A DNA stretch of 64,000 nucleotides from Kocuria marina (lineage in GTDB: Bacteria; Actinomycetota; Actinomycetes; Actinomycetales; Micrococcaceae). A program made the translations under genes and the position numbers. The number at the start of each line of letters is the position of its first letter. The first letter of the stretch is position 1. The stretch spans positions 62,001 through 126,000 of the forward strand of contig NZ_JROM01000021.1 of the NCBI RefSeq assembly GCF_000786655.1. The letters are read 5' to 3'. The notes under the pieces are model-generated. The model made no database searches, was not told the DNA's origin, and saw only the letters and a program-made list of their open reading frames with translations. Of the stretch, positions 18,124 to 26,847 are shown in pieces.

Positions 18124-19764
18124 TCAGTGCGAGACGGCCTTCTCCGCGCCGACGCCCGTGAGGGAGCGCACTTCCATCTCGGACTGCTTGCGCGGGTCCT
18201 CCGGTCGGCGCTCGCTGAGCGAACCCAGGAAGCCGAGCAGGAAGGACGCCGGGATGGAGATGATGCCGGGGTTGGACAGTGGGTAGATCGCGAAGTCCGC
18301 GGTGGGGATCATGGAGGTCTCCGACCCGGACATCACCGGGGAGAAGATGATGAGCACCACGGAGATGATCAGCCCGCCGTACATGGACAGCACCGCGCCG
18401 CGCGTGGTGAAACGCTTCCAGTAGAGCGAGTAGAGGATGGTGGGCAGGTTGGCGGAGGCCGCCACCGCGAAGGCGAGCGCCACGAGGAATGCCACGTTCT
18501 GACCCTGCGCACCGATACCGCCGGCGATCGAGATCAGACCGATGACCACCACGGTGGTCTTGGCCACGCGCAGTTCCTGGCGGGGATCCGAGGTGCCCTT
18601 CTTGATCACGGACGTGTAGATGTCGTGGGCGAAGGACGCGGATGCGGTGATGGCCAGGCCCGCGACCACGGCGAGGATCGTGGCGAACGCGACCGCCGCG
18701 ATCAGACCCATCAGGATGGACCCGCCGAGTTCGTACGCGAGCAACGGGGCCGCCGAGTTCACGCCACCGGGCGCACCCTTGATCCGGTCCGCGCCGATCA
18801 ACGCGGCCGCACCGAAGCCGAGCACCAGGGTGAAGAGGTAGAACAGGCCGATCAGGGTGATGGCCCAGACCACGGACTTGCGGGCCTCCTTGGCGGTGGG
18901 CACCGTGTAGAAGCGCATGAGCACGTGCGGCAGACCGGCGGCACCCAGCACGAGGGCCAGACCCAGCGAGATGAAGTCCAGCTTGGAGATCTCGCTCACG
19001 CCGTACTTGAGCCCGGGCTCGAGCATCGCGGGGTTGTTGTTCGTCTCCACGGCCGCGCCGAGCACGGCCGAGAAATTGAACCCGAACAGGGCCAGGATCC
19101 ACACGGTCATCACGGCCACGCCGGACACGAGCAAGCACGCCTTGATGATCTGCACCCACGTGGTGCCCTTCATGCCGCCCACGAGCACGTAGACGATCAT
19201 GATGACGCCCACGATCACGATCACCAGGGACTGGCCGGCCCGGGAGCCGATCCCCAGCAGCAGGGACACCAGGGCGCCCGCCCCGGCCATCTGCGCCAGG
19301 AGGTAGAAGAACGTCACGGCCAGGGTGGAGATGGACGCCGCGACCCGCACGGGCCGCTGGCGCAGCCGGAACGAGAGCACGTCCGCCATGGTGAACTTGC
19401 CGGTGTTGCGCAGCGGCTCGGCGATCAGCAGCAGCGCCACGAGCCATGCGACGAAGAAGCCGATCGAGTACAGGAACCCGTCGTAGCCTTGCAGGGCGAT
19501 GGCTCCCACGATGCCCAGGAAGGATGCCGCGGAGAGGTAGTCACCCGCAATGGCCAGACCGTTCTGGGTCCCGGAGAACGAGCGGCCACCGGCGTAGTAG
19601 TCCGCGGCGGTCGCGGTGGACTTGGACGCCCGGATCACGACCACGAGCGTCACGAGCACGAACGCCAGGAAGATCGAGATGTTGATCGCGGGGTTGCCCA
19701 CGGTGGACGTGGCGGTCTCCGCCAGGTGCACCGCGGGCGTCGAGACGGCGGGGACGGCGATCAT
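18124..19764 (-). CDS. actP: cation/acetate symporter ActP (solute:sodium symporter family)
   Basis: The 546-residue membrane protein has about 13 helices and the SSS motifs DYYAGGRSFSGTQNGLAIAGDYLSAASFLG (about 55-84), LVGGMKGTTWVQIIKA near 195 and a glycine-rich GLAITASASFAHDIY segment. Family members with this sequence type import acetate and other short-chain monocarboxylates with Na+ or H+. ATG 19764 overlaps the stop of the DUF485 gene (ATGA), the standard yjcH-actP arrangement. Confidence 0.92.
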   Translation of the reverse strand: MIAVPAVSTPAVHLAETATSTVGNPAINISIFLAFVLVTLVVVIRASKSTATAADYYAGGRSFSGTQNGLAIAGDYLSAASFLGIVGAIALQGYDGFLYSIGFFVAWLVALLLIAEPLRNTGKFTMADVLSFRLRQRPVRVAASISTLAVTFFYLLAQMAGAGALVSLLLGIGSRAGQSLVIVIVGVIMIVYVLVGGMKGTTWVQIIKACLLVSGVAVMTVWILALFGFNFSAVLGAAVETNNNPAMLEPGLKYGVSEISKLDFISLGLALVLGAAGLPHVLMRFYTVPTAKEARKSVVWAITLIGLFYLFTLVLGFGAAALIGADRIKGAPGGVNSAAPLLAYELGGSILMGLIAAVAFATILAVVAGLAITASASFAHDIYTSVIKKGTSDPRQELRVAKTTVVVIGLISIAGGIGAQGQNVAFLVALAFAVAASANLPTILYSLYWKRFTTRGAVLSMYGGLIISVVLIIFSPVMSGSETSMIPTADFAIYPLSNPGIISIPASFLLGFLGSLSERRPEDPRKQSEMEVRSLTGVGAEKAVSH

Positions 19765-20150
19765 GGCCGGGCCTCCTGGTGGTCGTCGGCCCGGTGGCCG
19801 GAAGTGGATTCGAGGTCCTCACGCAACGCGGTGGCCTGTGGGTCGAGCTTGCGGTTGGCGAAGCTCACGTACGCAGCGGTGATCCCGAACGTGGTGACGA
19901 ACTGCAGCAGACCCAGGATCAGACCCAGGTTGACGTTGCCCACGACCCGCGTGGACATGAAGTCCGGCGCGTAGATGGCGAGCACCACGTAGAGCAGGTA
20001 CCAGACCAGGAACGCGACGGCCAGGGGGAAGACGAAGGATCGGTGGGTCGAGCGCAACCGCTGGAACTCGTGCGAGCGCTGGACCGCGGGGAAGTCGATG
20101 CCCTGGGTTGCCGTGGAACCGTTGGGGTCGACAGGGGGCGTGGACGCCAT
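19761..20150 (-). CDS. DUF485 membrane protein (YjcH-like)
   Basis: The 129-residue protein has two membrane helices (about 42-62 and 74-97) and the DUF485 pattern FQRLRSTHRSFVFPLAVAFLVWYLLYVVLAIYAPDFM. Such proteins accompany ActP-type acetate transporters, probably as accessory subunits. AAGGAGG precedes ATG 20150, and the gene is coupled to actP by a 4-nt overlap. Confidence 0.92.
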   Translation of the reverse strand: MASTPPVDPNGSTATQGIDFPAVQRSHEFQRLRSTHRSFVFPLAVAFLVWYLLYVVLAIYAPDFMSTRVVGNVNLGLILGLLQFVTTFGITAAYVSFANRKLDPQATALREDLESTSGHRADDHQEARP

Positions 20151-20163
20151 GTGTGCCTCCTTG

Positions 20164-20206
20164 TGTGATGATCACCACAGTACGCATTGTGTATCCAATG
20201 ACACAA
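20164..20206 (-). promoter_or_regulatory. CRP-like site and second dyad upstream of the acetate operon
   Basis: Two dyads sit directly ahead of the DUF485-actP operon. On the plus strand TGTGA-N6-CCACA (20164-20179) is one base from the CRP/GlxR-type consensus TGTGA-N6-TCACA. TTGTGT-N8-ACACAA (20187-20206) is a perfect 6-bp inverted repeat. Catabolite and acetate-responsive control of such transporters is common in actinobacteria, so these are candidate operators (inference). Confidence 0.5.
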
Positions 20207-20312
20207 GACATGTCCGTCACAAGGTCGAAGAAACCCCTGAAATCCGCGGTTTGGTTAGCTCACCTCACAATTTCGGGCACTCAGTGTATACATTCGACGT
20301 CATCGCGCGCCG

Positions 20313-21062
20313 CTACGGCCGCAGGGCCAGGACGAACTCCACGGCCCGGTCCAGGAACGCGTCCACCTGTTGTTCCTCGTAGCTGCGTTGACCCTGGGCG
20401 GGTCGGAAGACCGCCGTCCGCACGAGCCGCGGGTCCACCTCGGGTTCACCGCGCAACGCGTCCATGAGCCGGTCGCACAGCACGTCCACGTCCGCCGCGG
20501 CGTAGCCCAGCGTGCGGTGCGAACTCGGCCGGCGGAAGCGTTCACCGTGCGGACGGTTGAGCCGCCCCAGCAGCAGCCCGGCCAACAGCTCCAGGTGCTC
20601 CTCCCAGCGCCGGGTGCCGTGCTCGGCCACGAACGCGGCCTTCTCCCGCGCGAACAGCTCGTCCTCCACGGCGTCCAGGTGGGCGTCCACCGCGCCGGGG
20701 TCGTAACCGCCCTTGACGCGGTCGAACACGCCCTCACGCACCTGCCGGCTGCCCAGCCGACGACGCCGCTGCGCCGCCTCCGCGCTCTCGGGTTCACGGG
20801 CCGCGTCGGTCGCCCCGGCGGTGTCCGCGGACGCGACGGAGTCCTCGGCGGTGACGGGGTCCGTGACATCGGCCGGGTCAGCGACCGGCTCAGCGACCGT
20901 GCCGGGGCCCGCGACCGGGTCCGCGTGGGCGCCGGGGGCGGGCGGCGTTGTCGTCGTCGTGCGCATGACCGCGGCGAGGCGGTCCAGGAAGTCGTCCACC
21001 TGGGCGGGGTCGTAACCCCAGGCCCGCTCGCCGAGGCGATCGAAACGTTGCTGAGTACTCAT
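20313..21062 (-). CDS. DivIVA-domain repeat protein
   Basis: The 249-residue soluble protein contains four copies of the short DivIVA-like motif (pattern GY-x3-VD-x2-LD): GYDPAQVDDFLDR (17-29), GYDPGAVDAHLDA (119-131), GYAAADVDVLCDR (186-198) and SYEEQQVDAFLDR (227-239). The first is separated from the rest by an acidic Ala/Thr/Pro linker. It has no long coiled coil and so is not a Wag31/DivIVA polar scaffold itself. Repeat proteins of this kind are known in actinobacteria; function is unknown. It follows cdsA on the same strand. Confidence 0.85.
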   Translation of the reverse strand: MSTQQRFDRLGERAWGYDPAQVDDFLDRLAAVMRTTTTTPPAPGAHADPVAGPGTVAEPVADPADVTDPVTAEDSVASADTAGATDAAREPESAEAAQRRRRLGSRQVREGVFDRVKGGYDPGAVDAHLDAVEDELFAREKAAFVAEHGTRRWEEHLELLAGLLLGRLNRPHGERFRRPSSHRTLGYAAADVDVLCDRLMDALRGEPEVDPRLVRTAVFRPAQGQRSYEEQQVDAFLDRAVEFVLALRP

Positions 21063-21147
21063 ACCCGCCCTTCCGCGGCCGGGACGCGACCCGCACAGGG
21101 CGGCGTCCGTGCGTCCCGGGGGCGCGGGCGCAGGACCCGCGGCCGTG

Positions 21148-22122
21148 TCACCCCAGGACGGTGAACAGTTCGAAGATCACGTAGCCGGTGATCACGGCGA
21201 AGACGATGGAGTCGATGCGGTCCATCACGCCGCCGTGACCCGGCAGCAGGGTCCCCATGTCCTTGATCCCGATCTCCCGCTTGATCATGGACTCGGAGAA
21301 GTCGCCCACGGTGGCCACGACCACGATCGCGACCGCCAGGACCGCACCCTGCCACCACGGCATCTCCACGAGGAAGAGCGCGCACAGCACACCCACGACC
21401 ACGGCACCGCCCACGGATCCGGCGAAACCTTCCCACGACTTCTTGGGAGAAATCTTGGGGGCCATGGGGTGTTTACCCCATACGACCCCCACCGCGTAGC
21501 CGAAGGTGTCGGAGCTGACGGCCAGCAGGATGATCGTGAGGACCTTGTGGGGCCCGTCCGGGGAGTGGTAGAGCAGCACCGCCGTGCTCAGCAGGAACGA
21601 GGCCCACACGAGCGCGAACACCGAGCCCATGATGGACAGCATCATCCCCTGCTTGGGCCCGAAGGCCCGCCACACCACCACGAGCGTCACGGCGAGCACG
21701 AGCGCCATGGACAGTGCCTCCGCGCCGCCGAAGAACGCCGCGAGCGGCATGAGCACCGCCGCGATCACCGCGGGGACCTGCGGGATCTGCACGCCCTTGT
21801 AGGTCAGTGACCGTGCGATCTCCCACACCCCGATACCCGCCGCGGTCCCGGCCAGCAGGGCCACGACGAGCGGAACGAAGAACAGTCCCGTGACGAGCGC
21901 GCCGATGAGCACGACGGCCACGGCCACGGCGGCCGGGAGGTTACGGCCTGCCCGCGAGGGGGCCTTGTGCTCGGTGCTGCGCTGGAAGGGGCGGGTGAGG
22001 ACCTGTCGCAACGAGCCCGTGGAGACCAGCGGGTCGTGCGCGCGCCCGTCCTCCCCCGCCGGGGCGGGGGACGGCGGGCGGGTGTCGCGGTGCGGGGAGC
22101 CGGGGGAATCAGCCGATGCCAT
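21148..22122 (-). CDS. cdsA: phosphatidate cytidylyltransferase CdsA
   Basis: Makes CDP-diacylglycerol from phosphatidic acid and CTP at the membrane. The 324-residue protein has a disordered N-terminal 60 residues, eight or so helices and the C-terminal family signature DFSESMIKREIGIKD...GHGGVMDRIDS (about 270-307). ATG 22122 overlaps the frr stop as TGATG, so it is coupled to frr in the pyrH-frr-cdsA run. Confidence 0.96.
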   Translation of the reverse strand: MASADSPGSPHRDTRPPSPAPAGEDGRAHDPLVSTGSLRQVLTRPFQRSTEHKAPSRAGRNLPAAVAVAVVLIGALVTGLFFVPLVVALLAGTAAGIGVWEIARSLTYKGVQIPQVPAVIAAVLMPLAAFFGGAEALSMALVLAVTLVVVWRAFGPKQGMMLSIMGSVFALVWASFLLSTAVLLYHSPDGPHKVLTIILLAVSSDTFGYAVGVVWGKHPMAPKISPKKSWEGFAGSVGGAVVVGVLCALFLVEMPWWQGAVLAVAIVVVATVGDFSESMIKREIGIKDMGTLLPGHGGVMDRIDSIVFAVITGYVIFELFTVLG

Positions 22123-22679
22123 CAGGCGCCGAGCAGTTCGGCTTCCTTGTTCTTGAGCAGATCGTCGATCTGGTCGATGTGCTTCTTGGTCGCGGCGTCC
22201 AGGTCCTTCTCGCCGCGCTTGCCGTCGTCCTCGCCGACCTCGCCGTCCTTGACGAGCTTCTCGATGGCCTCCTTGGCGTGGCGGCGCACGTTGCGCACGG
22301 ACACCCGGCCCTCTTCCGCCTTGTTGGAGACGATCTTCACGTACTCCTTGCGACGCTCCTCGGTGAGTTCGGGCATGACCACGCGGATGACGTTGCCGTC
22401 GTTGGCGGGGTTCGCGCCGATGTCCGAGTCCCGCAGGGCTTTCTCGATGTCGTTGAGTGCGCTGCGGTCGTAGGGGGTGATCAGCAGCGTGCGGGCCTCG
22501 GGGGTCTGGAAGGACGCGAGTTGCTGCAGCGGGGTGGGCGTGCCGTAGTACTCCACCAGCAGGCTCGAGAACAGCGCCGGATTGGCCCGGCCGGTACGAA
22601 CCGTGGAGAAGTCCGTCTTGGCGGCGTCCACCGCCTTACCCATCTTGGTCGTGGCATCCGAGAGGACATCTGAAATCAC
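22122..22679 (-). CDS. frr: ribosome recycling factor
   Basis: Splits post-termination ribosomes together with EF-G. The 185-residue length is standard, and motifs [30 protein letters not shown] (about 28-57), [24 protein letters not shown] and the final helix are all present. AAGGAG lies upstream of the ATG at 22679. It sits 119 nt after pyrH and overlaps cdsA by 1 nt. Confidence 0.97.
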   Translation of the reverse strand: MISDVLSDATTKMGKAVDAAKTDFSTVRTGRANPALFSSLLVEYYGTPTPLQQLASFQTPEARTLLITPYDRSALNDIEKALRDSDIGANPANDGNVIRVVMPELTEERRKEYVKIVSNKAEEGRVSVRNVRRHAKEAIEKLVKDGEVGEDDGKRGEKDLDAATKKHIDQIDDLLKNKEAELLGA

Positions 22680-22798
22680 GGGTGTTTCTCCTTATGAGCT
22701 GGCCGGCCGGCGGTACTGACGCCGGTGGCGACGGTTCGTTCTCCCCACTCTAACGGGCAGGGGGCGGCTGGTCGCGCGATGCGACCACCCGCGGGACC

Positions 22799-23575
22799 TC
22801 ACGGGGTGACCAGGGTCCCGATCTCCTCGCCCAACACCGCGCGGGTCACGTTGCCCGCGCCCTCCATGCCGAACACGCGCATGGTCACGTTGTTGTCGCG
22901 GCACAGCGCGAACGCGGTCTGGTCCATGACGCGGATGTCGCGCGCGATCGCCTGGTCGTACGTGAGGCTCGCGAGACGCTGGGCGTCCGGGTCCTTGCGC
23001 GGGTCCGCGGTGTACACGCCGTCCACGCCGTTCTTGGCCATGAGCACCTCGCTCGCGTGCACCTCCAGGGCGCGCTGCGCGGCCACGGTGTCCGTGGAGA
23101 AGTAGGGCAGGCCCGCGCCCGCACCGAAGATCACCACGCGGTCCTTCTCCATGTGGCGGATCGCACGGCGGGGGATGTAGGTCTCCGCGACCTGCTCCAT
23201 CTTGATCGCCGACTGCACGCGCGTGTCCACGCCGCACTGTTCCAGGAAGTCCTGCAACGCCAGGCAGTTCATCACGGTGCCCAGCATGCCCATGTAGTCG
23301 GCGCGCGAGCGGTCCATCCCGGCCTGGGAGAGTTCCGCACCGCGGAAGAAGTTGCCACCGCCGACCACCACGGAGGTCTCCACGCGGCCCACGGTCGCGG
23401 CGATCTGTTCGGCGATCTCACGCACCACGGAGGTGTCCACACCCACGCTGCCGCCGCCGAAGACCTCGCCCGAGAGCTTGAGCAGCACCCGGCGTCGCGC
23501 GGGTTCGGTGCGGCGGACTTGCCGGTCCGCTCCGAGGGCCTCGTCCTGGGGTTCCGATTCGATGATGCTGGGCAT
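22799..23575 (-). CDS. pyrH: UMP kinase
   Basis: Phosphorylates UMP to UDP. The 258-residue product has an N-terminal extension of about 27 residues, then the amino-acid-kinase fold with [11 protein letters not shown] (31-41), [30 protein letters not shown] and the nucleotide-binding [17 protein letters not shown] 23575 follows GGGAGG at 5 nt. A terminator at 23649-23688 separates it from tsf, so it probably has its own promoter; TACTCT at 23610-23605 is a possible -10. Confidence 0.96.
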   Translation of the reverse strand: MPSIIESEPQDEALGADRQVRRTEPARRRVLLKLSGEVFGGGSVGVDTSVVREIAEQIAATVGRVETSVVVGGGNFFRGAELSQAGMDRSRADYMGMLGTVMNCLALQDFLEQCGVDTRVQSAIKMEQVAETYIPRRAIRHMEKDRVVIFGAGAGLPYFSTDTVAAQRALEVHASEVLMAKNGVDGVYTADPRKDPDAQRLASLTYDQAIARDIRVMDQTAFALCRDNNVTMRVFGMEGAGNVTRAVLGEEIGTLVTP

Positions 23576-23648
23576 GGATCCTCCCGGGGGGCCGATTCGT
23601 GGTCAGAGTACGGCCCGCCCGTGGCAGACCGCCCTCCAGCATACAGAA

Positions 23649-23688
23649 GCGGCGGGGCACCCCCGGTCCCCCGGTGGTGCCCCGCCGC
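23649..23688 (-). terminator. 13-bp hairpin terminator after tsf
   Basis: GCGGCGGGGCACC (23649-23661) and GGTGCCCCGCCGC (23676-23688) are perfectly complementary around a 14-nt loop, followed on the minus-strand RNA by a short U-containing stretch (UUCUGU). It ends the rpsB-tsf transcript. Confidence 0.85.
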
Positions 23689-23776
23689 TGCAGGGCGGGA
23701 CGCGCGACGGTCTCCCGTCACGACGTCGCTGGGGGCCTCACGCGCTCGGCGCGCGCGGGACCCCGCGAACGGGTGC

Positions 23777-24607
23777 TCAGGCCCCCACGCGGAACCGCGC
23801 GAACGCGGTGGCGGTGGCGCCGGCCTCGGAGAGCACCTGGCCCACGGACTTCTTGGCGTCCTTGGCGAAGTCCTGGTCCACGAGCACGACGTCCTTGTAG
23901 TAGCCCTTGAGGCGACCCTGGACGATGTTCGGGATGATCTTCTCGGGCTTGCCCTCGTTGCGAGCGGTTTCCTCCGCCACGCGCTTCTCGTTCTCCACGG
24001 TCTCCGCGGGGACGTCCTCCTCGGAGAGGAAGGACGGGGACATCGCGGCGATGTGCACGGCGACGTCGTGCGCGGCGGTCTCGGCGTCGGCACCGGACAC
24101 GGCCAGCAAGACACCCACCTGGGCGGGCAGGTCCTTGGAGGTCTTGTGCAGGTACACGGCCACGTGGTCACCGGCCACGCGGGCCACGCGACGCACGACG
24201 ACCTTCTCGCCCAGCAGCGCGCCGGTCTCGGTCACGAGGTCGGAGATGGTCTTGCCGTCCACCTCGGCGGCGAGCAGCGCGTCCAGGTCCGCGGCGTCGG
24301 AGGCCACGGCGGCGTCGAGCACCTTGTTACCGAACTCCACGAACGGAGCGGACTTGGCCACGAAGTCGGTCTCGGAGTTGACCTCGACCATGTAGCCCAC
24401 GTTGTTCTCGGTGCGGGCCACGATGATGCCCTCGGCGGTGGAACGACCCTCGCGCTTGGTCACACCCTTGAGGCCCTTGACGCGGATGATCTCCTGGGCC
24501 TTCTGGGCGTCACCGTCGGCCTCGTCCAGGGCCTTCTTGACGTCCAGCATCCCGGCGCCCGTGCGCTCGCGCAGGGCCTTGATGTCGGCAGCGGTGTAGT
24601 TCGCCAT
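23777..24607 (-). CDS. tsf: elongation factor Ts
   Basis: Guanine-nucleotide exchange factor for EF-Tu. The 276-residue protein has the N-terminal UBA-like domain and signatures LRERTGAGMLDVKKALDEADGD (about 13-34), EGIIVARTENNVGYMVEVNSETDFVAKSAPF (58-88) and the dimerisation/core domains of normal length. It is downstream of rpsB on the same strand, the near-universal rpsB-tsf order, with GAGGAG before its ATG. Confidence 0.98.
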   Translation of the reverse strand: MANYTAADIKALRERTGAGMLDVKKALDEADGDAQKAQEIIRVKGLKGVTKREGRSTAEGIIVARTENNVGYMVEVNSETDFVAKSAPFVEFGNKVLDAAVASDAADLDALLAAEVDGKTISDLVTETGALLGEKVVVRRVARVAGDHVAVYLHKTSKDLPAQVGVLLAVSGADAETAAHDVAVHIAAMSPSFLSEEDVPAETVENEKRVAEETARNEGKPEKIIPNIVQGRLKGYYKDVVLVDQDFAKDAKKSVGQVLSEAGATATAFARFRVGA

Positions 24608-24721
24608 GTGAACTCCTCTATTGTCGGTTCGTCCGTGCCGGACGTCTCGCGACGCCCGGCACGGTTCCGGTCACCACGATGGGTCACCGGGAAGAATGGA
24701 AGGTGAACTCGCTCGCCGGCC

Positions 24722-25579
24722 TCACTCGGCGGCGGGGGCGTCCTTCTGCTCGGTCTCGGCGGGCTGCTCGGCGGCGGGCGCGGCCTGCTCGGCCGGGGCC
24801 GCCTGCTCGGCGGTCTGCTCCTGGTGCTGTTCGAGCAGCTCGCGCTCCCACTCGGCCATGGGCTCCTCGGCGGCGTTGGACTTGCCGTTGTTGCGCTCCA
24901 TGAGGCCCTCGGCCACGGCGTCCGCGATCACGCGGGTGAGCAGCGAGACGGAGCGGATGGAGTCGTCGTTACCCGGGATCGGGAACGCGACCTCGTCCGG
25001 ATCGCAGTTGGTGTCGAGGATCGCGACGATCGGCACACCGAGCTTCTGCGCCTCGTCCACCGCGAGGTGCTCCTTCTTGGTGTCCACGATCCAGACAAGG
25101 GACGGGGTCTTGGACAGGTTGCGGATACCGCCCAGGGTGCGCTCCAGCTTCTCCTTCTCGCGGCGCAGCAGCAGCAGTTCCTTCTTGGTGTACTGCGAGC
25201 CGGCGACGTCGTCGAAGTCGATCTCCTCGAGCTCCTTCATGCGGTCGATCCGCTTGGAGACGGTGGAGAAGTTGGTGAGCATGCCACCGAGCCAGCGGTG
25301 GTTCACGTACGGCATGTTCACGCGCGTGGCCTGCTCGGCGATGGCTTCCTGCGCCTGCTTCTTGGTGCCGACGAACAGCACGGTGCCACCGTGGGCCACG
25401 GTCGCCTTGACGGCCTCGTAGGCCTTGTCGATGAAGCCCAAGGACTGCTGCAGGTCGATGATGTAGATGCCGTTGCGCTCGGTGAAGATGAAGCGCTTCA
25501 TCTTGGGGTTCCACCGGCGGGTCTGGTGACCGAAGTGGACGCCGTTGTCGAGCATCTGGCGCATGGTAACGACAGGCAT
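24722..25579 (-). CDS. rpsB: 30S ribosomal protein S2
   Basis: The 285-residue protein matches S2 throughout ([66 protein letters not shown]) and ends in an Ala/Glu/Gln-rich tail of about 40 residues, a feature seen in actinobacterial S2. ATG 25579 follows GAGGAG at 5 nt. tsf follows after 114 nt. The upstream leader is long. Confidence 0.98.
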   Translation of the reverse strand: MPVVTMRQMLDNGVHFGHQTRRWNPKMKRFIFTERNGIYIIDLQQSLGFIDKAYEAVKATVAHGGTVLFVGTKKQAQEAIAEQATRVNMPYVNHRWLGGMLTNFSTVSKRIDRMKELEEIDFDDVAGSQYTKKELLLLRREKEKLERTLGGIRNLSKTPSLVWIVDTKKEHLAVDEAQKLGVPIVAILDTNCDPDEVAFPIPGNDDSIRSVSLLTRVIADAVAEGLMERNNGKSNAAEEPMAEWERELLEQHQEQTAEQAAPAEQAAPAAEQPAETEQKDAPAAE

Positions 25580-25947
25580 GTCGTCTCCTCATGAGTAATC
25601 GACGGCCCGCGGGCCGTCTCGGGTTTACGGTTGTCGACCGGCCGTGCCGGTCCCTGGCGCGATTCGTGAGTCCTGCTCGTGGAGTGGACTCCCGTGGTTC
25701 CATACCGCGACCACCCGGTGACCGGGGGCCTCGGACCGAGGACCACGCACCCGGACGGACCAGGTCCGTCGTGGGTTCCCTCGCGCGCGAAGTCAGTCAG
25801 CCCGCCCTGGTGCGCACCCGCGAGCGGGCACGGCGAACCGATGGCAGAGTGACTGCACCCTGTAGGATACAGCATCCCGCGGCGTCCCCGCTCCACATCG
25901 GGGCGCCTCCCCCGCCCCTTCGGACCGGGCTGTCGCACGCTGTCGTC
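25580..25947 (-). other. divergent intergenic region between rpsB and the M23 gene
   Basis: No gene is apparent in these 368 nt. It contains a small hairpin, GACCGGC-CGT-GCCGGTC at 25636-25652, in the rpsB leader, and a palindromic stretch at about 25753-25769 (GACGGACC-A-GGTCCGTC). TAGGAT at 25863-25868 is a possible plus-strand -10 for the M23 gene, while TATCCT on the other strand at 25869-25864 could serve rpsB. I see no recognised riboswitch. Confidence 0.4.
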
Positions 25948-26574
25948 ATGAGTCCCTCCGGTCACGACGCCGCTGTCCCGCCCGTTCCTGCCCGCCCTCC
26001 CGGTCCAGGGCGCCCGCCCGTTCCCGCCTGCCCACCCGTTCCCGCGCGCCCACCCGAACCGAGCGCACGCCGGGCCGCGTACTGCGTCGTGCTCGCCGTG
26101 GTCCTCGCGCTGAGCTCGCTCCTGACCCACTCCGCGGCGTGGGCCTCCCCGGATTGGGCTTGGCCCGTGTCGCCCCGCCCCGCGGTGAGCCGGCACTTCG
26201 AGGCGCCCGCGCAGAAGTGGTTGCCCGGCCACCGGGGCGTGGACCTGCACGCTCCCCCGGGTACGCCGGTGCGCGCACCGCAGGACGGGGTCGTGAGTTT
26301 CGTGGGCGTGGTCGTGGACCGGGAGGTCCTCACGGTGGATCACGGGGACGGGCACAAGTCCTCGTTCGAACCGGTGTCCGCGACCGTGCGCGTGGGTGCT
26401 CGGGTGAGCCGGGGGCAGGTGATCGCCAGGGTGGCTTCTCGGGGCCATGGCCCGGGCGGGGACGCCGTGCACTGGGGTGTGCGGGAGAACGGCGAGTACG
26501 TGAACCCGTTGCGGTTCGTGGCGGACCTGCGGCCGTCGGTGCTGCTGCCGGTGCCGGAACACGGCGGCCAGTAG
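25948..26574 (+). CDS. M23 family peptidase homologue, exported
   Basis: LytM-like domain protein likely acting in the cell wall. From ATG 25948 the 208 residues comprise a Pro-rich cytoplasmic start, one membrane segment or signal peptide (about 44-66, ending SAAWASPDW), and an M23 domain with the first zinc pair GHRGVDL (His95, Asp99) and the C-terminal zinc histidine in AVHWGVREN (His175). The preceding HxH histidine is replaced by Ala173, so hydrolase activity is uncertain. The start is chosen for signal-peptide position; no good ribosome binding site is visible. Its site beside rpsB is conserved in actinobacteria. Confidence 0.8.
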   Translation: MSPSGHDAAVPPVPARPPGPGRPPVPACPPVPARPPEPSARRAAYCVVLAVVLALSSLLTHSAAWASPDWAWPVSPRPAVSRHFEAPAQKWLPGHRGVDLHAPPGTPVRAPQDGVVSFVGVVVDREVLTVDHGDGHKSSFEPVSATVRVGARVSRGQVIARVASRGHGPGGDAVHWGVRENGEYVNPLRFVADLRPSVLLPVPEHGGQ

Positions 26575-26620
26575 AGCCCACGGTGCGGCGGGTCGGGAAC
26601 ACCCCGGCGCGGAAGATATG

Positions 26621-26694
26621 TAGGGCGGGTGGGGCTTGAACCCACGACCAAAGGATTATGAGTCCTCTGCTCTGACCAGCTGAGCTACCGCCCC
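26621..26694 (-). tRNA. tRNA with CAU anticodon (tRNA-Met or tRNA-Ile2)
   Basis: The 74-nt cloverleaf reads GGGGCGG (acceptor), TAGCTCAG D-arm, anticodon arm GAGGACTCATAATCCTT with CAT, and T-arm GTGGGTTCAAGCCCCAC. The 3' acceptor strand CCGCCCT gives a G1-U72 wobble, with discriminator A; CCA is not encoded. A CAU anticodon reads AUG, or AUA if C34 is converted to lysidine. The variable loop and T-arm resemble E. coli tRNA-Ile2 more than tRNA-Met, so identity is open. Confidence 0.9.
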
Positions 26695-26847
26695 CTGTGC
26701 GACCGCGATCCGATGACGAGGCCGCCGCCTTACGCTACCGCATGTGCGGTGTCCACTCCCGCGACCAGGGGTGTCTTACGGCGTGTACGGCCCCGGATCC
26801 GCGGTGGCTCCGATCGAGCGGCGTCCCGGCGGGGTCGTGACCGGGTC

